64,000 bases of DNA from Melastoma dodecandrum (GCA_029817715.1 JARUPY010000607.1:3596001-3660000), one strand, 5' to 3'; positions 24,971 through 36,961 are shown, numbered from the stretch's first letter. A program made the numbers and translations. Notes: generated from the letters alone by a model not told the origin.

Positions 24971-27077
24971 GTGAGCAGGATACGAATGACTTCTTCAATA
25001 TACTAAGGGGTATGAATGACGAGCAGTTGTTGAGTATGTCATTTGGTAATTCTGAAGAAGTCGAAGAGTTCATTAAAATGTATGCGATGGTCATGGCTTT
25101 TCAGTTAGGAGAAGAGATCGTCAAAAGCATCGAAAAGGTGAATGCGTTATGAAGAAGTGGGTTTGCTCAAGGGAAGGTGAATGTTCTGATTCCCATGTGT
25201 TGACGGAAAGTAGTCGGACTAGGTCGTCTGTGAAGACAGGTTGCAGTTGTTTCTTCAAAGCTAGAGTCGAGTTTAATGGACAATGGAATCTGGTTGCTGT
25301 TAAGTTGGAACACAATCATGAAATGGAGAGTAATGGTTTATCCTATTTCATGCGAGAACGGCGGGAAATTTCCAACCAAGATATGACATTTGTTCGCCGA
25401 ATGCTCGATGTTGGATTTAGGCTGTGTGATATTATGCGACTACTTGTACACGTATTCGGTGGACACTCACATGTTGGTTTCCTGATGAAGGACCTCAATA
25501 ACAGAAAGCTCAAGGAAGACTCAACTTGGGAAAAAGGTAGTTGTGATTCCGTCATTGCTTACCTCCTGTCTAGGAAAAGTAGTGACACTGGTATGACCTT
25601 TGAAACTTTTGTTGAAAAAGACGAAGTCAGTCGCATATATTGGGCCGATAGTACATCCATAGCTGATTACCAGGCTTTCGGCGATGTTATAGCTTTAGAC
25701 TCTACGTTCAAGACAAACAAATATGGAATGCAAATGGTCATCATCGTGGGAGTTAATCACCATCATCAAATTACTGTATTTGGTGCTGCCTTGATGAGTT
25801 CTGAAACAATTGATGACTACACTTGGCTCCTACGTAGTCATACGCAGGTAATGGGAGGGAAACATCCGATTAGCGTTGTCACGGACGCCGACCGAGCGAT
25901 GATTACATCTGTGAGTGAAGTCTGGCCATCTGCACGTCACAGGTTATGTCTATGGCATTTCAGCCGGAACATTGCGCGTCGCGTACAAGATCCGGGATTA
26001 CGAGCCCGTATATCAGCCTTCATGTACAGCAGTAGACCATCTGAAGAAGTTGAAGAGGAGTGGTCGACTTTGGTGAATCATACAGGATCGGTAAGCAACA
26101 GGTGGCTTAAACAGATTTATGCATGCAGACATATGTGGTGGCAAACATATTTACATGGTCATTTTTGGGCTGAGCTGAGAAGCACTCAACGGTGCGAACG
26201 AATGCATCGGTTTATGAATGGATATGTGAATGCGAAAAACAAACTCCATGATTTTGTGCATAACTTTGAGCGTGCAGTTGTTGATCTTCGTCACAAAGAA
26301 TATGAGCAGGACTTCAACTCATCGCAGAAGTCGTTCAGGCCAATTACGATGTTGCATGGACTTGAGGAGGATGCACGTCGCGTGTACACCATGACCTCGT
26401 TTCGTAAGGTTCAGAATGAGATATAAAAGGAATCGAGATTTTACGTCGAAAATGTTCTCGACGGGAACATCGTGAGGGTCTACATATTTTTATGTTACGA
26501 CGGTGAGCATAGGTGCGTCCAAGTATCATCTTCAAAGATGGAAGTCCAACTTAGTTGCAGCTGCTTACATTTCGAAACCTTTGGATATCCGTGTTATCAT
26601 ATATTCCACGTAGCGAAAGTAGAAGGATTCATGACCATACCAGCTCATCTTCTGAAGAAAAGGTGGACAAGGAAAGCCAAATGTTTTCACTCTGAAGGAT
26701 TTACAAGCCAGGAATATTCGGTTGATGTTGCAGATCTGCGCCAGGGTATTCTCATGGCGGCTTGTAGACGTATGTGTTTTTTGGCCGGGAAGACGGATGA
26801 ATCATTTCGTAAACTGTAGAAAACAGTTACTAATTTGATAGCGGAGCTGGAGCAAAATTGCGGAACAGATGACTTAAAGACAACTAATGAGGATCGTGTT
26901 AAAGTTAAATTCGGTTACGTTGCACGGCGGAATTTCGGCAGCACTCAATGGCGTGATCAGTTTACTGTGGACTGCAAGAAGGTAGGCATAGCTTGCAACG
27001 AAAGTACTTCGAACACGCATGATAATGTAATTTACCAGGATAACTCCGTTTATGGACAGCTAAATGTATATCCTTAA
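24971..27077 (+). pseudogene. FAR1/MURA-type MULE transposase, broken
   Basis: DNA transposase of the FAR1/FHY3-related Mutator clade. From the N-terminus: a FAR1-type WRKY-GCM1 zinc domain (about 25012-25325, with 'VCSREGE', 'KTGCSCFFKARV' and 'LEHNHEM'), then a MULE DDE catalytic domain, then a SWIM zinc finger ('CSCLHFETFGYPCYHIFH', about 26560-26620). The catalytic carboxylates are present: D in 'ALDSTF' (25698-25700), D in 'VVTDADR' (25884-25886) and E in 'RCERMH' (26196-26198); 'CLWHF' is also conserved. Breaks: a frame change at about 25149 (ATGA overlap), and in-frame stops at 26424-26426 (TAA) and 26817-26819 (TAG), after which the same frame continues with homologous protein. The true start is uncertain and could lie in an upstream exon near 24790. 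Confidence 0.85.
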
Positions 27078-27689
27078 AAGAACAAAGTGTCAGCAAAGGA
27101 TAACTGCCATGACATTTACAATGGCGTGGTAAGCTGTATATTACAAAATAGTAACTGTCCAGTGGGTTTAGGCAAACTGCAGCCTATTTTCAAATCTAAC
27201 ATAACTACCAACCTACATTTCCACCAACTAACTCAGCCTGTTTGGTCATCATTCCATGTGCAGTCAGCTATGCAGAAATCCCCAAAAAACGAGCGAAGCC
27301 TGCAGCGAGTCAGAAGTTAGTCATCACGCACGATTTGCAGGGGCAGACATAGTTGAATCACTGTCCTCTATTCGCTTCCTCTTCGTCTTGTCATCATCCT
27401 CACCCTTTGCAGTATAATTTTCCTAATGTGATTCCCAGACCATTTGATAAGACTTATCACCAGCTTCAACCTGTCAACATCACCTACAATCAGAATATGA
27501 GCGATTCCAGTTAACGGCATGAAGTCCAGAAATCCGCAGTTACGTCACAATCAACATAACAACAACAATTACAATCAACAAGCAGTCAGGGATTACGGCC
27601 AGCTAAACTACTCAATGTCCAGAATGTATGTTTCCTATTTCCAGGAACCACAACGGCTAAACAACCAGAATAATCAGACTTAAATCGAA

Positions 27690-30600
27690 TCATTTCATAA
27701 CAATCAGCGATGTAGCCGGACGAATGTGGTTCCATACCACTTTCTCAGCCCCTTGTGGGGGTTGTGGCAAAGACATGAACTTCATGACATAAATTCCACA
27801 TTCGTTCCTGCATACCACCAACACATACGAGGATCATGGTAAGTATTTTATCAATAAGGTAGAAAAAGGTAATCCAATTTCATCGTACAAATTTCCTGCG
27901 TCGATCTAGTTTGGGACATTTGCCGGGTATGTAATGCTCCATGAACAGATGTCGGGTATTTCATAACCTTTACCCTTGGACTTCACTTTATTCTCTTTCA
28001 TGATCACGCTTACCGGCTTCACAATACGGCGATGAAGGTCTGCCCTCCCTTGAAAGTTGCTCAGTGAGCCGTGAAGGGTGTCCATTATGATCACCTCGGC
28101 TGTCCGGAATGATATTATTTTAATACCCAGTGTGACTCCGCCACGCATACCGGAATTAAAATCTGCCGATATTACGGTAGCTTTTACTAAAACTATAACC
28201 AGTTATCAGTAAGGAATAAGTAATTTTGAACGAAAAATTAGTAAAATGGTTAGTAATGGGGCATGAGGGATTACTTACATGCTGCACTTCATGATTCTTT
28301 CCGATGTGGGACTTATAATGAGAATATAGAGAGGCCGCACCAGATTTTGAGATGACGGGCATTTTGGCTTCACTATACTGGTTTTTGGCCAAATTCTGGA
28401 CGTTGTTAGTTTGATTAGTAAAATTGAAAAAAATTCATGAACAAATTAATATTATTTTGATGCATATGAGACCAACCCCTATCCAACTTGTGAGGTATCA
28501 TATCCTTTTCTTATCAGAATCCACAGTGGTCTGTAGCATCACTGTATGAAAGTCTATGATCTGCGATGATAGTATCACAGTATAAATAACCAGATGTGTT
28601 AAGCTATATGCCTAATGTGAGTGGAAAGAAATTCTTACATCATTGTTAATCCATCTATCAGGTCTGAGAGACAGCATAGCATGCCTATTAACATGGACAG
28701 ATTCGGTGACACATAGATATTCACTGCACATTCAACATTTAAACAAAGTTACAACCAGTAATGGTGAACTGAAGGGATAAAAATCCAATACAACAACCAG
28801 GAATGTGACACTAACCTATGATCGAGATCCTCATTCCAGGCATACTTTAAGATATTCCACTGAGCCGCAGTAAATGTTTTCAGCTCACTTAAGGGGAAAT
28901 CGTCTGGAATGATTTTTTGGAGTGCCTATATACGAAAAAACAAACTACCGCATATCAACAACCACTACGGAATCCTCGTCAACGTCGCTTCATGTTCTAC
29001 CTTAGGTATGTTTTCACGGCCACGCTTCCTTGTTCGCGTTACTGGCTGTGGCGGTACGAAAGGGGAGCTCTTGAATGTGGATGGCTTCATCTCCGCAGTA
29101 CGACGATTTTGCCTTATGTTGAACACATTTGTAGTAGACGATCCGCTTTCCTGTTGCATTTCATAATAACAAAATTACTAAACCAAATCATTTCGTATAG
29201 TTCAATAAATCAGCATTTCCCTTTACCTTTATCTGAACATCTGTTTCTTCTGCCACCTTCATCTTCCCGATGACTGCGGCGACAGCCTCCTGTTGAACCA
29301 ACACAGGATAATCATACATATCCCCTGCAGCATCTTTCGGCACAACGTCCTCTTGACTACCATCTGCATCTTCTATCTCAATCCCCTGTTTTCCTTTATC
29401 ATACGCCTTCACATCCTGTTGGTGTGCAACTGCAGCTCCTTCTCCAATTTTCTCCTTCCCTTTATCCCGCATGAAAAAAGACTTGATGCCTTCCTCGGAC
29501 TTTGTCATTTCAAACTCAGATTCACTCTCCGTATTTCCTCCATGAGGAACTGTCGTGCCGACGAAAGCGGAAATATTGTTAAGGGCTCGAGCCAGTTCTG
29601 CCGCACGAGGATCCGAATACGCATCCGAACCCTCAGGAAGTGGCTGCGCTGCTGCAGTAGGGTAATACGACACTAAGCTTCTTTCAGAAACCATGGTGGA
29701 ACCCACCTCACATACGGGATCACTGCCGACCACGTCCGGCTGAACTGGTTCGCAGGCTGGAAAGTCTGCAGATTGCTGGACATGGGCAGGCTCTTGCACT
29801 GGATCAACAGACTCTTTCACTCCATGGACACCATGATCCACATTTCCTTCATTAGCATTAGTTGCCGGGAATTCTCCTACGTCGAGTTTGTTCATCGGAA
29901 TGCCTTCATCACCTTTCACTCTTCGGACTTCGGTGAGAATCAAGGACAACTTACGTAGTATGTGTTCATTGCTGGATTGGAGTCTTCTTAGAGAAAATTC
30001 CAAAGTCTGTTCTCACATGAATGTCTTAAAATTCTAAATTGGTAACATATGTGATAGGCAAATTATACACAATTATAGTGAATTGCGATGAGAAGTTACC
30101 TTCAACCGACGCAAGACCATTTGAGTCTGGCTTGACTCGTTCTCACACTCTACTTCTTCCTCTGGAATACTCTTGAATTCTCCGACATCCTGTTAATGGA
30201 AGTCAAAACAATAAGTGATATAGGTACATTCTAATACATTCCATGTGCATCACATCATGGACCACACTTACAATATCCGCAACATCCACACTTGCGGCTT
30301 TGAAAAACGATCTCAGTCGATCGTCATCCCACTCTCGACATAGCGGTATGTTACGATTGCCCTTTGATAAATTACCGCCACTCTTTGCACTTTTACACGC
30401 GTAGAATAACTACATAATACACAAGAACAAGGTAGGCAGAATGTAATAACATGAATAATTTAATATTATTAAGCAACACGAAAGTAAAAAAAGTCATACC
30501 AAAAGAAGATGCACATAGCCGCCTATGTACTTCGATTCCTGTTTTTGATATGTCTTGACATGCGTACACAAACTATCAAGAACATTAGTAGCCCAGTCAA

Positions 30601-31349
30601 ATTTTCCTATTGCCGACACATCCCGCGTGGCAAGAAGATAGTCTTTGTCGACATCAAAGGCAGTAGTTGGGCACAGGTAGCTTCCGATGATGAAAATTAT
30701 TGACTCAACTCTCCATAACTCGTCCGGAAGATCTTTGGAAAAGAGCTGATTTGTTACTGACTTCAGATATATTTTCCCTTTCTTTATGTGCTCCTTTAGC
30801 TCATCCCTTACTGTCTCCATATGTCAGCTAAATGGGACACCCACTTTACTAGTTGGTATCCCGAGTATGGCTTCCACATCAGAAGAGAGCAATGGTTGTT
30901 TGCAACCATCGATGGTCATCACCCTCTTAACTGGATCGAATGCACTTAAGCACAGCTTGACAACGTTGTGATTTACATGTTTACTCGAGAGATGAAGCAG
31001 GCCATCAAACCGGAGTTCTGCTAGGGCGGATTTCTTAGCATCGCTGAACGTGTTCAACACTGACAATAACTTCTTCGGACTGCAGCGGGTATACAGATAA
31101 TCCTGTCAACAACTCGAACAAAATCTCAATTCCAAAATGACAACTGATAAAGCAAACAACAAAGTTCATTGTACGCTTTACCTGGGCCACACGCAAAGCC
31201 TTCCCCTTTTTCGTTTTGGACGTATCAGGGGTTTGTTTATCGCCGCCACTCATGTTGGTTTCTGCAGCTTCAATCTCAACTTGCTCAATCTCTACTCCTT
31301 CAATGTCTACTCCATCTATCTCTGCATATATCACAAAACTATTTACCAT
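27690..31349 (-). pseudogene. MULE-borne Ulp1-like (C48) cysteine protease gene, broken
   Basis: Multi-exon gene convergent with the transposase. The N-terminal part ('MSGGDKQTPDTSKTKKGK', then 'DGLLHLSS', 'VEAILGIPTS' and 'LWRVESIIFIIG') resembles the domain that precedes Ulp1 protease domains in plant transposons. A long acidic middle exon covers about 29225-30005. The C-terminal part has the C48 layout: 'SHWVLK' with the catalytic His (about 28125), 'IIMDTLHGS' for the Asp region (about 28080), and 'NECGIYVMKFM' with the nucleophile Cys at 27798-27800. Family knowledge: Ulp1 enzymes remove SUMO. Breaks: an in-frame TGA at 30824-30826 with homology continuing, and a frame change just after SHWVLK. 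Exon borders are only partly resolved; about ten exons are likely. Confidence 0.75.
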
Positions 31350-31963
31350 AAACCCAAAACCAAACTATCAGTTGTGATCAAGCCAAAGCCATAATCATTG
31401 CATACCCTTCAACTACAATCAACACAAACCATAAAATTTTACGAAATAGCCACAGACTTACACCTACAATCGCTGATATACGCAGAAACATACACCGAGA
31501 GTCTACGATCTAACCAATAAACTTAAACCAACATGGACCAACACACCACCGTCCTAACACACCACCGACCCAACTTACCCCCTAAAGCAAAAACGACTCA
31601 CCACGAGGGGGAAACACGGATAACGCTTTTGGGCGGTCGGACGGCGAAGAAAAATTAAGCCGACGAACCACAACGAACCAGAAGGGGAGAAGACGAATTA
31701 GGGTTCGGCTAAGACGACGGCGAAAGGAAAAAGCAAGACGAACAACGACAAGGGGAAAACACCCATTAGGGTTTGCCGGGTTCGACGGCAAAAGGAAAAT
31801 CAACACGATGATCGACAAGGGAATCGTACCTGAAGTCCTGAAGCTATCCGAGGGGACGATCGCAAGGGACAATCGGGAGGGACGACGGAGACGATGTAGG
31901 GGATGATCGCGGGGGATCGGGGGAGGACCGTGACGCCGTTGGAGGGTTGGGGAACAAAACATT

Positions 31964-32698
31964 ACAACTGGAAATTGGAAACGATTTAGTAATTTTACCG
32001 TAGGGGTAAACGGTAATTTCACAGTTAAAATAGGTCCGAAGTTAGGTTCGGAATGTACTGTTTTGCACTGTTCTGATTAGTAAATTACTAAAAAGTTTAG
32101 TAATCGATTACTAAATATTCAGCAACTTTTCTCAAAAAATAGTAAACGATTACGAAAAAAAATGACGACTTTAGTAATTTACTAACGAAGTTACAACGTT
32201 ACACAGTAATTTACTAATTTCGCTTATAAAATTAGTAAAGCATCACTAAAATCTTTCGACGGCGAATCGAGAAAATTACTAAAAATGGAAATTTTACTAA
32301 AAAAATTGAGAACCCGTTTTTTTACTGTTTGAAAATTCGGAAAGTTACTAAACTACGTTTAGTAAATCGGAGGTGAAATTTACTAAAAAGTTTAGTAACC
32401 GATTACTAAACTTGAACAGTGAAACTTTAGTAACGGTTTCATAAAAAAAAACGCCGAAATTTTTAGTAACCGGTTACTAAACTTTTTAGTAAATTTCACG
32501 TCCGATTTACTAAACGTAATTTTAGTAACTTTTTCGATTTTCAAACAGTAAAAAATTAGTAACGGTTTATAAATTTTTAAAGTACTTTACTAACGATTTT
32601 ACTAAAAAACGTCGATTTTTAGTAAAGATTACTTAAAAAAAAAGTTGATTTTAGTAAACTACGTAACGGTTACATGCACGTACCGTTAGCCGCTTCCC
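31964..32698 (-). repeat. MULE right terminal inverted repeat
   Basis: 735 bases, the inverted partner of 23559-24308. The protease gene starts about 600 bases inside it, so this TIR probably supplied that gene's promoter. Confidence 0.92.
32313..32564. repeat. Palindrome inside the right TIR
   Basis: Arms at about 32313-32402 and 32468-32564 correspond to the palindrome of the left TIR; some bases differ between the copies. Confidence 0.8.
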
Positions 32699-32707
32699 AA
32701 TTTTGAT
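32699..32707. repeat. 9 bp target-site duplication, right copy
   Basis: 'aattttgat', identical to 23550-23558. Confidence 0.93.
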
Positions 32708-33298
32708 GTATATTTTATCCTGCCATGGCAAAATCAGTACGTCAAGCCCCCTGAAAAAGCGTCTCAATCGTGAAAAAGAGACTCCGTCGACCAATAACCA
32801 TCCCGGGAGCCACCGACCCTTTGCCAATTCAGAACAAGTGAAAAGTAGTTTTTCATTTCTATGGAGAATATCTGACAGCAAGCAGCATAAAACATTTTGG
32901 AGTGAATTTCACAATATGAAAGGACCTGCGGGGAAAAGAACAGCCATGCAGGAGAAACAATTTGGGATGGCAACAAGATCAATGCTTTGCAATACTTCTA
33001 ATGACCGAAAATACATTTAACAGGCAACAGGTACAGCAAATCGATCGATTTCCCTGCAAAGACTTAATGTCTTTTGCAAGAGACAGCCACAATTGTAGTT
33101 TCATTCTATTTTCATTTTCGCTGCTTGAACTTATTTTGAATACCACAAGAGGAGTTGCCCGGCTCAGGCGAAAGATGCCTGTTTCCATCATTAGATGGAC
33201 AAACGGGTGACCTGGTTTCGTCATTAGATGCAAGTAGAAGCAACGGTGTTATCTCCTCCTGTCCCTATATGTAGAATGATGAAAAATCTGTCTGAACT
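32708..33298. other. Sequence between MULE and TRIM, no gene seen
   Basis: Unique-looking DNA with short open frames only. It would have joined directly to 23549 before the MULE inserted. Confidence 0.5.
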
Positions 33299-33806
33299 GT
33301 TACCATTGGTTGTAGAGGGAGTAGCCCGCTAGGCTATATATACTAGGCCGAACTTTTTTCTCTATCCGATGTGGTATTAAGTTTGCTATATAGCAACTCT
33401 TTCAACACGCTCACATACGGGCTCACAAACCGACGCCCTCACATACGGGCTCACAAGCCGGCACTCTTTTTGGGTTGAACCGAACCACACACGACGCACA
33501 TACGGACCCACAAGCCGCCACCCTTTTTGGGTTGAACCGGACCACACACGGGAATCCATTTTGGGTTGCACCGTAAACGGGCGAGAGGGGCCCATCATCG
33601 GTTTTTACTGGGCTTAACCGCGCTCTGATACCATGTTAAATATCGCACCGGCCCATATACCGAGCCCAACATACAAGCCCAGCGGGATTCCTCCCTAAAA
33701 CCAATTGGCTGTAGTGGGAGTAGCCCGCTGGGCTATATATACTAGGCCGAACTCTTTTCTCTATCCGATGTGAGATTGAATTTACTATATAGCAACCCTT
33801 TTAACA
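33299..33806 (-). mobile_element. TRIM (miniature LTR retrotransposon)
   Basis: The LTR at 33634-33806 (173 bp) reads TGTTAAAAGG...TTTAACA on the minus strand. A tRNA-Met primer site, TGGTATCAGAGC (complement of 33622-33633), follows it directly. A second LTR copy, cut short at its far end, lies at 33299-33407 (shared 'agtagcccgct', 'ggctatatatactaggcc', 'ctctatccgatgtg'). The internal region of about 215 bp encodes nothing and carries repeats of 'tcacatacgggctcacaa' and 'ctttttgggttgaaccg'. Size and plan fit a TRIM. Confidence 0.82.
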
Positions 33807-33939
33807 TGAATCTGTCGAGCAGGAATAACTGGGTCGATGCAGAAAGGTTAGCCAAAGCCGGCACAAAAAGATATGTAATTGTTATCCATATAGTATCTAT
33901 CATTCATTCCCATTCATCCCAGAGTACCCTCGCATGGCC

Positions 33940-34550
33940 TAAATTAAAGAACGACCCGAAGTAAGTAGACCGCTCGAAGGGATCGAAGCCCGGCAAACTA
34001 CAACAAGGGATCCCAGCTTGATTACCCGAACCGATGAAGACGACACGAAAGAAGACAAAGGCTAACGCGTAATGAATAAAAAATTACCCGGTACACAACC
34101 TCAATGTCGTGATCGAGGCTGGGCTGGTTGTTGTACTTGATAGAGTCGAACTGATGTCGGACGGCGTCTTCTGCACTAAACTAAAACGAGAAGAAACAAC
34201 AATTCAGAATTCAATCAGCCGGGACTACCCGAAGAAACAGCAAAGCAGATGCGGATCGTTTACGCTCAGCTTGGGAACAAAAGGCCGCTTCTTCCCGAGT
34301 TTCGAGCCTGAGACAATGAAAACGGGGAGCGATGGAATTCTGCGGCAGGAGCTCTACGAAGCAGTGAAAGACCAAAGATGGAGAGGGTGAGAGGGGGTGG
34401 GGGGAGGGGAAGGGGACGGCTAGAAGGTTCCGGCTTGTTGTGGGAGATGAGGGAGGAGAAGGACAAGGAAGGAGTGGCCAGTGACAGCATCGCTTTGCCT
34501 TTTGAGTTGGGTGTAGCGGCAACCGCCGGAGAGAGCGGGGCGTCGATCAA
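33940..34550 (-). pseudogene. Fragment of an unidentified plant gene (5' exons)
   Basis: A minus-strand open frame from 34550 starts with a Ser/Pro-rich, transit-peptide-like sequence ('MLSLATPSLSFSSL'). A second exon at about 34090-34182 reads 'DAVRHQFDSIKYNNQPSLD' then 'HDIEVVYR', with splice-like borders. A third piece near 33960-34015 reads 'FDPFERSTYFGSFF', but only after a one-base frame change. The coding signal then stops. I read this as the front part of a gene whose rest is missing. I do not recognise the family with confidence. Confidence 0.35.
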
Positions 34551-34742
34551 TAGTAGGGGCGCGTTTGGTTTCCCAACTGGAACGGCTAACTCACAAATTT
34601 ACTTAGGAATTGAGTTCGTTTTGTTCATAAAAGTTCATATCCAACATTCATTACGTTCAAGAAAATTTTATATCGAAACCTAAGTACGAACTTTTCTTTT
34701 TAAGTAAACTCACAAATCTTAACCACGTACCTAAGTTTGTTC

Positions 34743-35243
34743 ATATCAGTGGCCATAGCAAGCGATGCCCTCAAGGCGACCATCACCACATTGGGTCCTC
34801 GTGTTGCTGATGCAGAGGAGTTGCTGTTCTTTGAGACACTGGTCAGGAAAAAGCTCTTCAAGATGAAGCTGAAGCCATACATTCCCGACTTCAAGCTGGC
34901 GTTTGAACATTTCAGCATACACGCCGGAGGGAGGGCTGTCCTTGATGAACTCGAAGAGAACCTGCAGCTCTCAGATTGGCATATGGAGCCTTCAAGGATG
35001 ACGCTGCACCGATTTGGTAACACATCCAGCAGCTCCCTATGGTATGAGCTGGCTCACAGCGAGGCCAAGGGAAGGATCAAGAAGGGGGATCGAACTTGGC
35101 AGATCGCTTTCAGTTCAGGATTCACGTGTAACAGCGCCGTCTGGAGGGCGCTTCGGACTATAGACCCTGCAAAAGAGAAGAACCCGTGGATGGACGAGAT
35201 CCACAACTTCCAAGTTGACGCGCCAAAAGTCTCGGCCATTTAA
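34743..35243 (+). pseudogene. 3-ketoacyl-CoA synthase, C-terminal fragment
   Basis: About 165 residues match the C-terminal third of the plant KCS (FAE1-like) condensing enzymes of very-long-chain fatty acid elongation in the ER. Visible landmarks are '[20 protein letters not shown]' with a catalytic His, '[17 protein letters not shown]' with the catalytic Asn, and '[18 protein letters not shown]'. The usual enzyme is about 500 residues; the membrane segments and the active-site Cys are absent. Upstream sequence (34600-34740) is non-homologous, so the gene is 5'-truncated. Confidence 0.88.
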
Positions 35244-35611
35244 GATGAAGCTCTTTGGTAGTAGCAGAGACCACAGTTCAATATCGGAGTGTCTCTGTTG
35301 TTGCTTCGCTTCCAGGTTGATGCAATCTCTGCTGGATTTGTATTTCGAACTCGTTCCAAAGAATTGTTCGTGGAATCGTTCGTATTATTATAAAATTTCG
35401 TTCGCACGCACTTCATCGAGTTTACATGATTTTATGGCCGTTTTCTATGTTTCTTTGTAAGCGTAGTAAATGAAAGAATCACGACGAATTCTATCGCATG
35501 TGATCACAGCAGCTCTTGGCGCATCAGACCCTGAATGCAGGGTAGCATGATCAGAAGGAAATCGATCAGCAGACATCATCAGAAAGAAAGGAAGGACAAC
35601 AGGTTGAAAGC
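35244..35611. other. Spacer between KCS fragment and EG45-like gene
   Basis: Contains the 3' flanks of both; no other feature is seen. Confidence 0.5.
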
Positions 35612-36138
35612 TCACTGTATGTATTCGATGTTGACAGAAGCAGCATTTGGATTGGCGATGGACTTGAAGGCAGTGTTGGAGAGGACGATGGTCGCACCGC
35701 TTGCGGAGGGCCGGGACTTGGCGGTCAGTGCTAGATCGACGATGCGGACCTGGACCATCTGCGTCGGATCGCAGATTCCAGGGTAGGCCCCGCTGATGCA
35801 CCTGACCAAGTATTGCCTTCCACAGGCGGCACCATTGTCCCAGATCCCCTCGCCCGCTGCTGCAAACAGGAAGCTCGATGGGAACTGCGACGGATCGTAC
35901 CCATAGCAAGCCGTAGCTGCAACATGACCACCCGCATCACAGCTTCAAATCAAACGTCGACACTCACCACAAACCAACATATCCCCACAGCCCGGAACCG
36001 ACAGGAAATCAGCGACTTACGCGTGTAGGGAGGGCTGTACTGAGCCGCGGTGCCCACGTCCGCGCGAGAGACCTGCAACTTCATCAGCAGCACCAAGAAC
36101 AGCAGGAAAAACACCGAACCGCCTCGTTTCCACGCCAT
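35612..36138 (-). CDS. EG45-like domain protein / plant natriuretic peptide
   Basis: Small secreted protein of 140 residues of the expansin-like EG45/PNP family, acting in the apoplast. Exons are about 36021-36138 and 35612-35916. A hydrophobic signal peptide ('SVFFLLFLVLLMKLQVSRA') is followed by 'DVGTAAQYSPPY' and the double-psi beta-barrel core: 'FAAAGEGIWDNGAACGRQY', 'VRCISGAYPGICDP' and 'SGATIVLSNTAF'. Length and cysteines fit complete PNP-A-like proteins, which modulate water and ion fluxes and stress responses. It has no expansin C-terminal binding domain, as expected for the family. The gene is head-to-head with QCR7, with 0.8 kb between. Confidence 0.9.
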
Positions 36139-36961
36139 CTCTCTCGATCTTCTCTCAGCACGGCCGTTGCCTGCCGCGGAAACTGGCTACAACACCACAT
36201 CAAACACGCGAAGACACGACCAAAGCCAAAATTGTGCATTATAAGAATCTTCGCCTCCATTCCCCGCGGGTAACAACAACAAAACATCGACTCTGTAACA
36301 TCCGCCCCGATGAAAGGAAACGCCTCAAAAGAAGAAGTAAAAGTGGTGAAAATCCTGACTTACCTTTTCAAAAACACAATACGTTTCATATGTTGCGTAA
36401 TTTATTATAGGAGTCTAAATTGTTATGTTTCTATCTTATTACCTGTCATCGATATCTCTAAACCCTACGAGGAGAACGAGATGCATGCATCGAATGTAAT
36501 GGAAAGGAATCGCCCCCCCTCACCTGGTTCCAGCAGCTGCAGCAGAAACAGCAACCCTTCGAGAGAACAGCAGTTGCCGATGATGTCCTGGAGGATCTTT
36601 AATCCTGCGAACTGGTTGATCTCGTGTAATTGGTTGCTTCAAAGCAATTCGGGATACGAAAGAGATTTGTCCCAGGAATCTTCCTCCCCCCCCGCTTCCC
36701 ATGATAGTTTTTATTTGTTTGCGTGGAAGTCATGCAATTGCTGGATAAACCCAATAAAAGGAATGTTGTTATTTTCCAAGATAACCTACTTAACTAAGTC
36801 ATTATTGGGCCAAGCCCAGATTACTCCGGCCCACGCGGGAAGCTCCATGGCTTCGCCTCCTTCTAGAATCTCCGTCACTCTTTAACCACCCCCCCCGGGT
36901 CTGCAATTGCCGCCTCCGGTCAAAACCTCCGCCAGCAGCAGCAGCCGGTCACCATCGGGAG
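36139..36961. promoter_or_regulatory. Shared upstream region of the EG45-like gene and QCR7
   Basis: Three site II boxes cluster close to the QCR7 start: TGGGCC 36806-36811, inverted TGGGCT 36813-36818 and inverted TGGGCC 36828-36833. Such clusters are typical of plant nuclear genes for mitochondrial respiratory subunits. No extra gene is seen. Confidence 0.65.

Larger units (their letters stand above)
23559..32698. mobile_element. Complete Mutator-like element (MULE), 9.14 kb
   Basis: The element is bounded by a perfect 9 bp duplication and by long terminal inverted repeats whose outermost bases are GGAAGCGGCTAACGG on the left and the complement on the right, with one extra terminal base on the right. 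Inside are a FAR1/MURA-type transposase on the plus strand and a Ulp1/C48-like protease gene on the minus strand, transcribed towards each other from opposite TIRs. This two-gene convergent plan is like MuDR, and the protease links it to the plant MULEs known to carry Ulp1 genes (Kaonashi group). Both genes have stops or frameshifts, so this copy is probably non-autonomous now. The intact duplication suggests a fairly recent insertion, although the TIRs differ at many sites. Confidence 0.95.
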
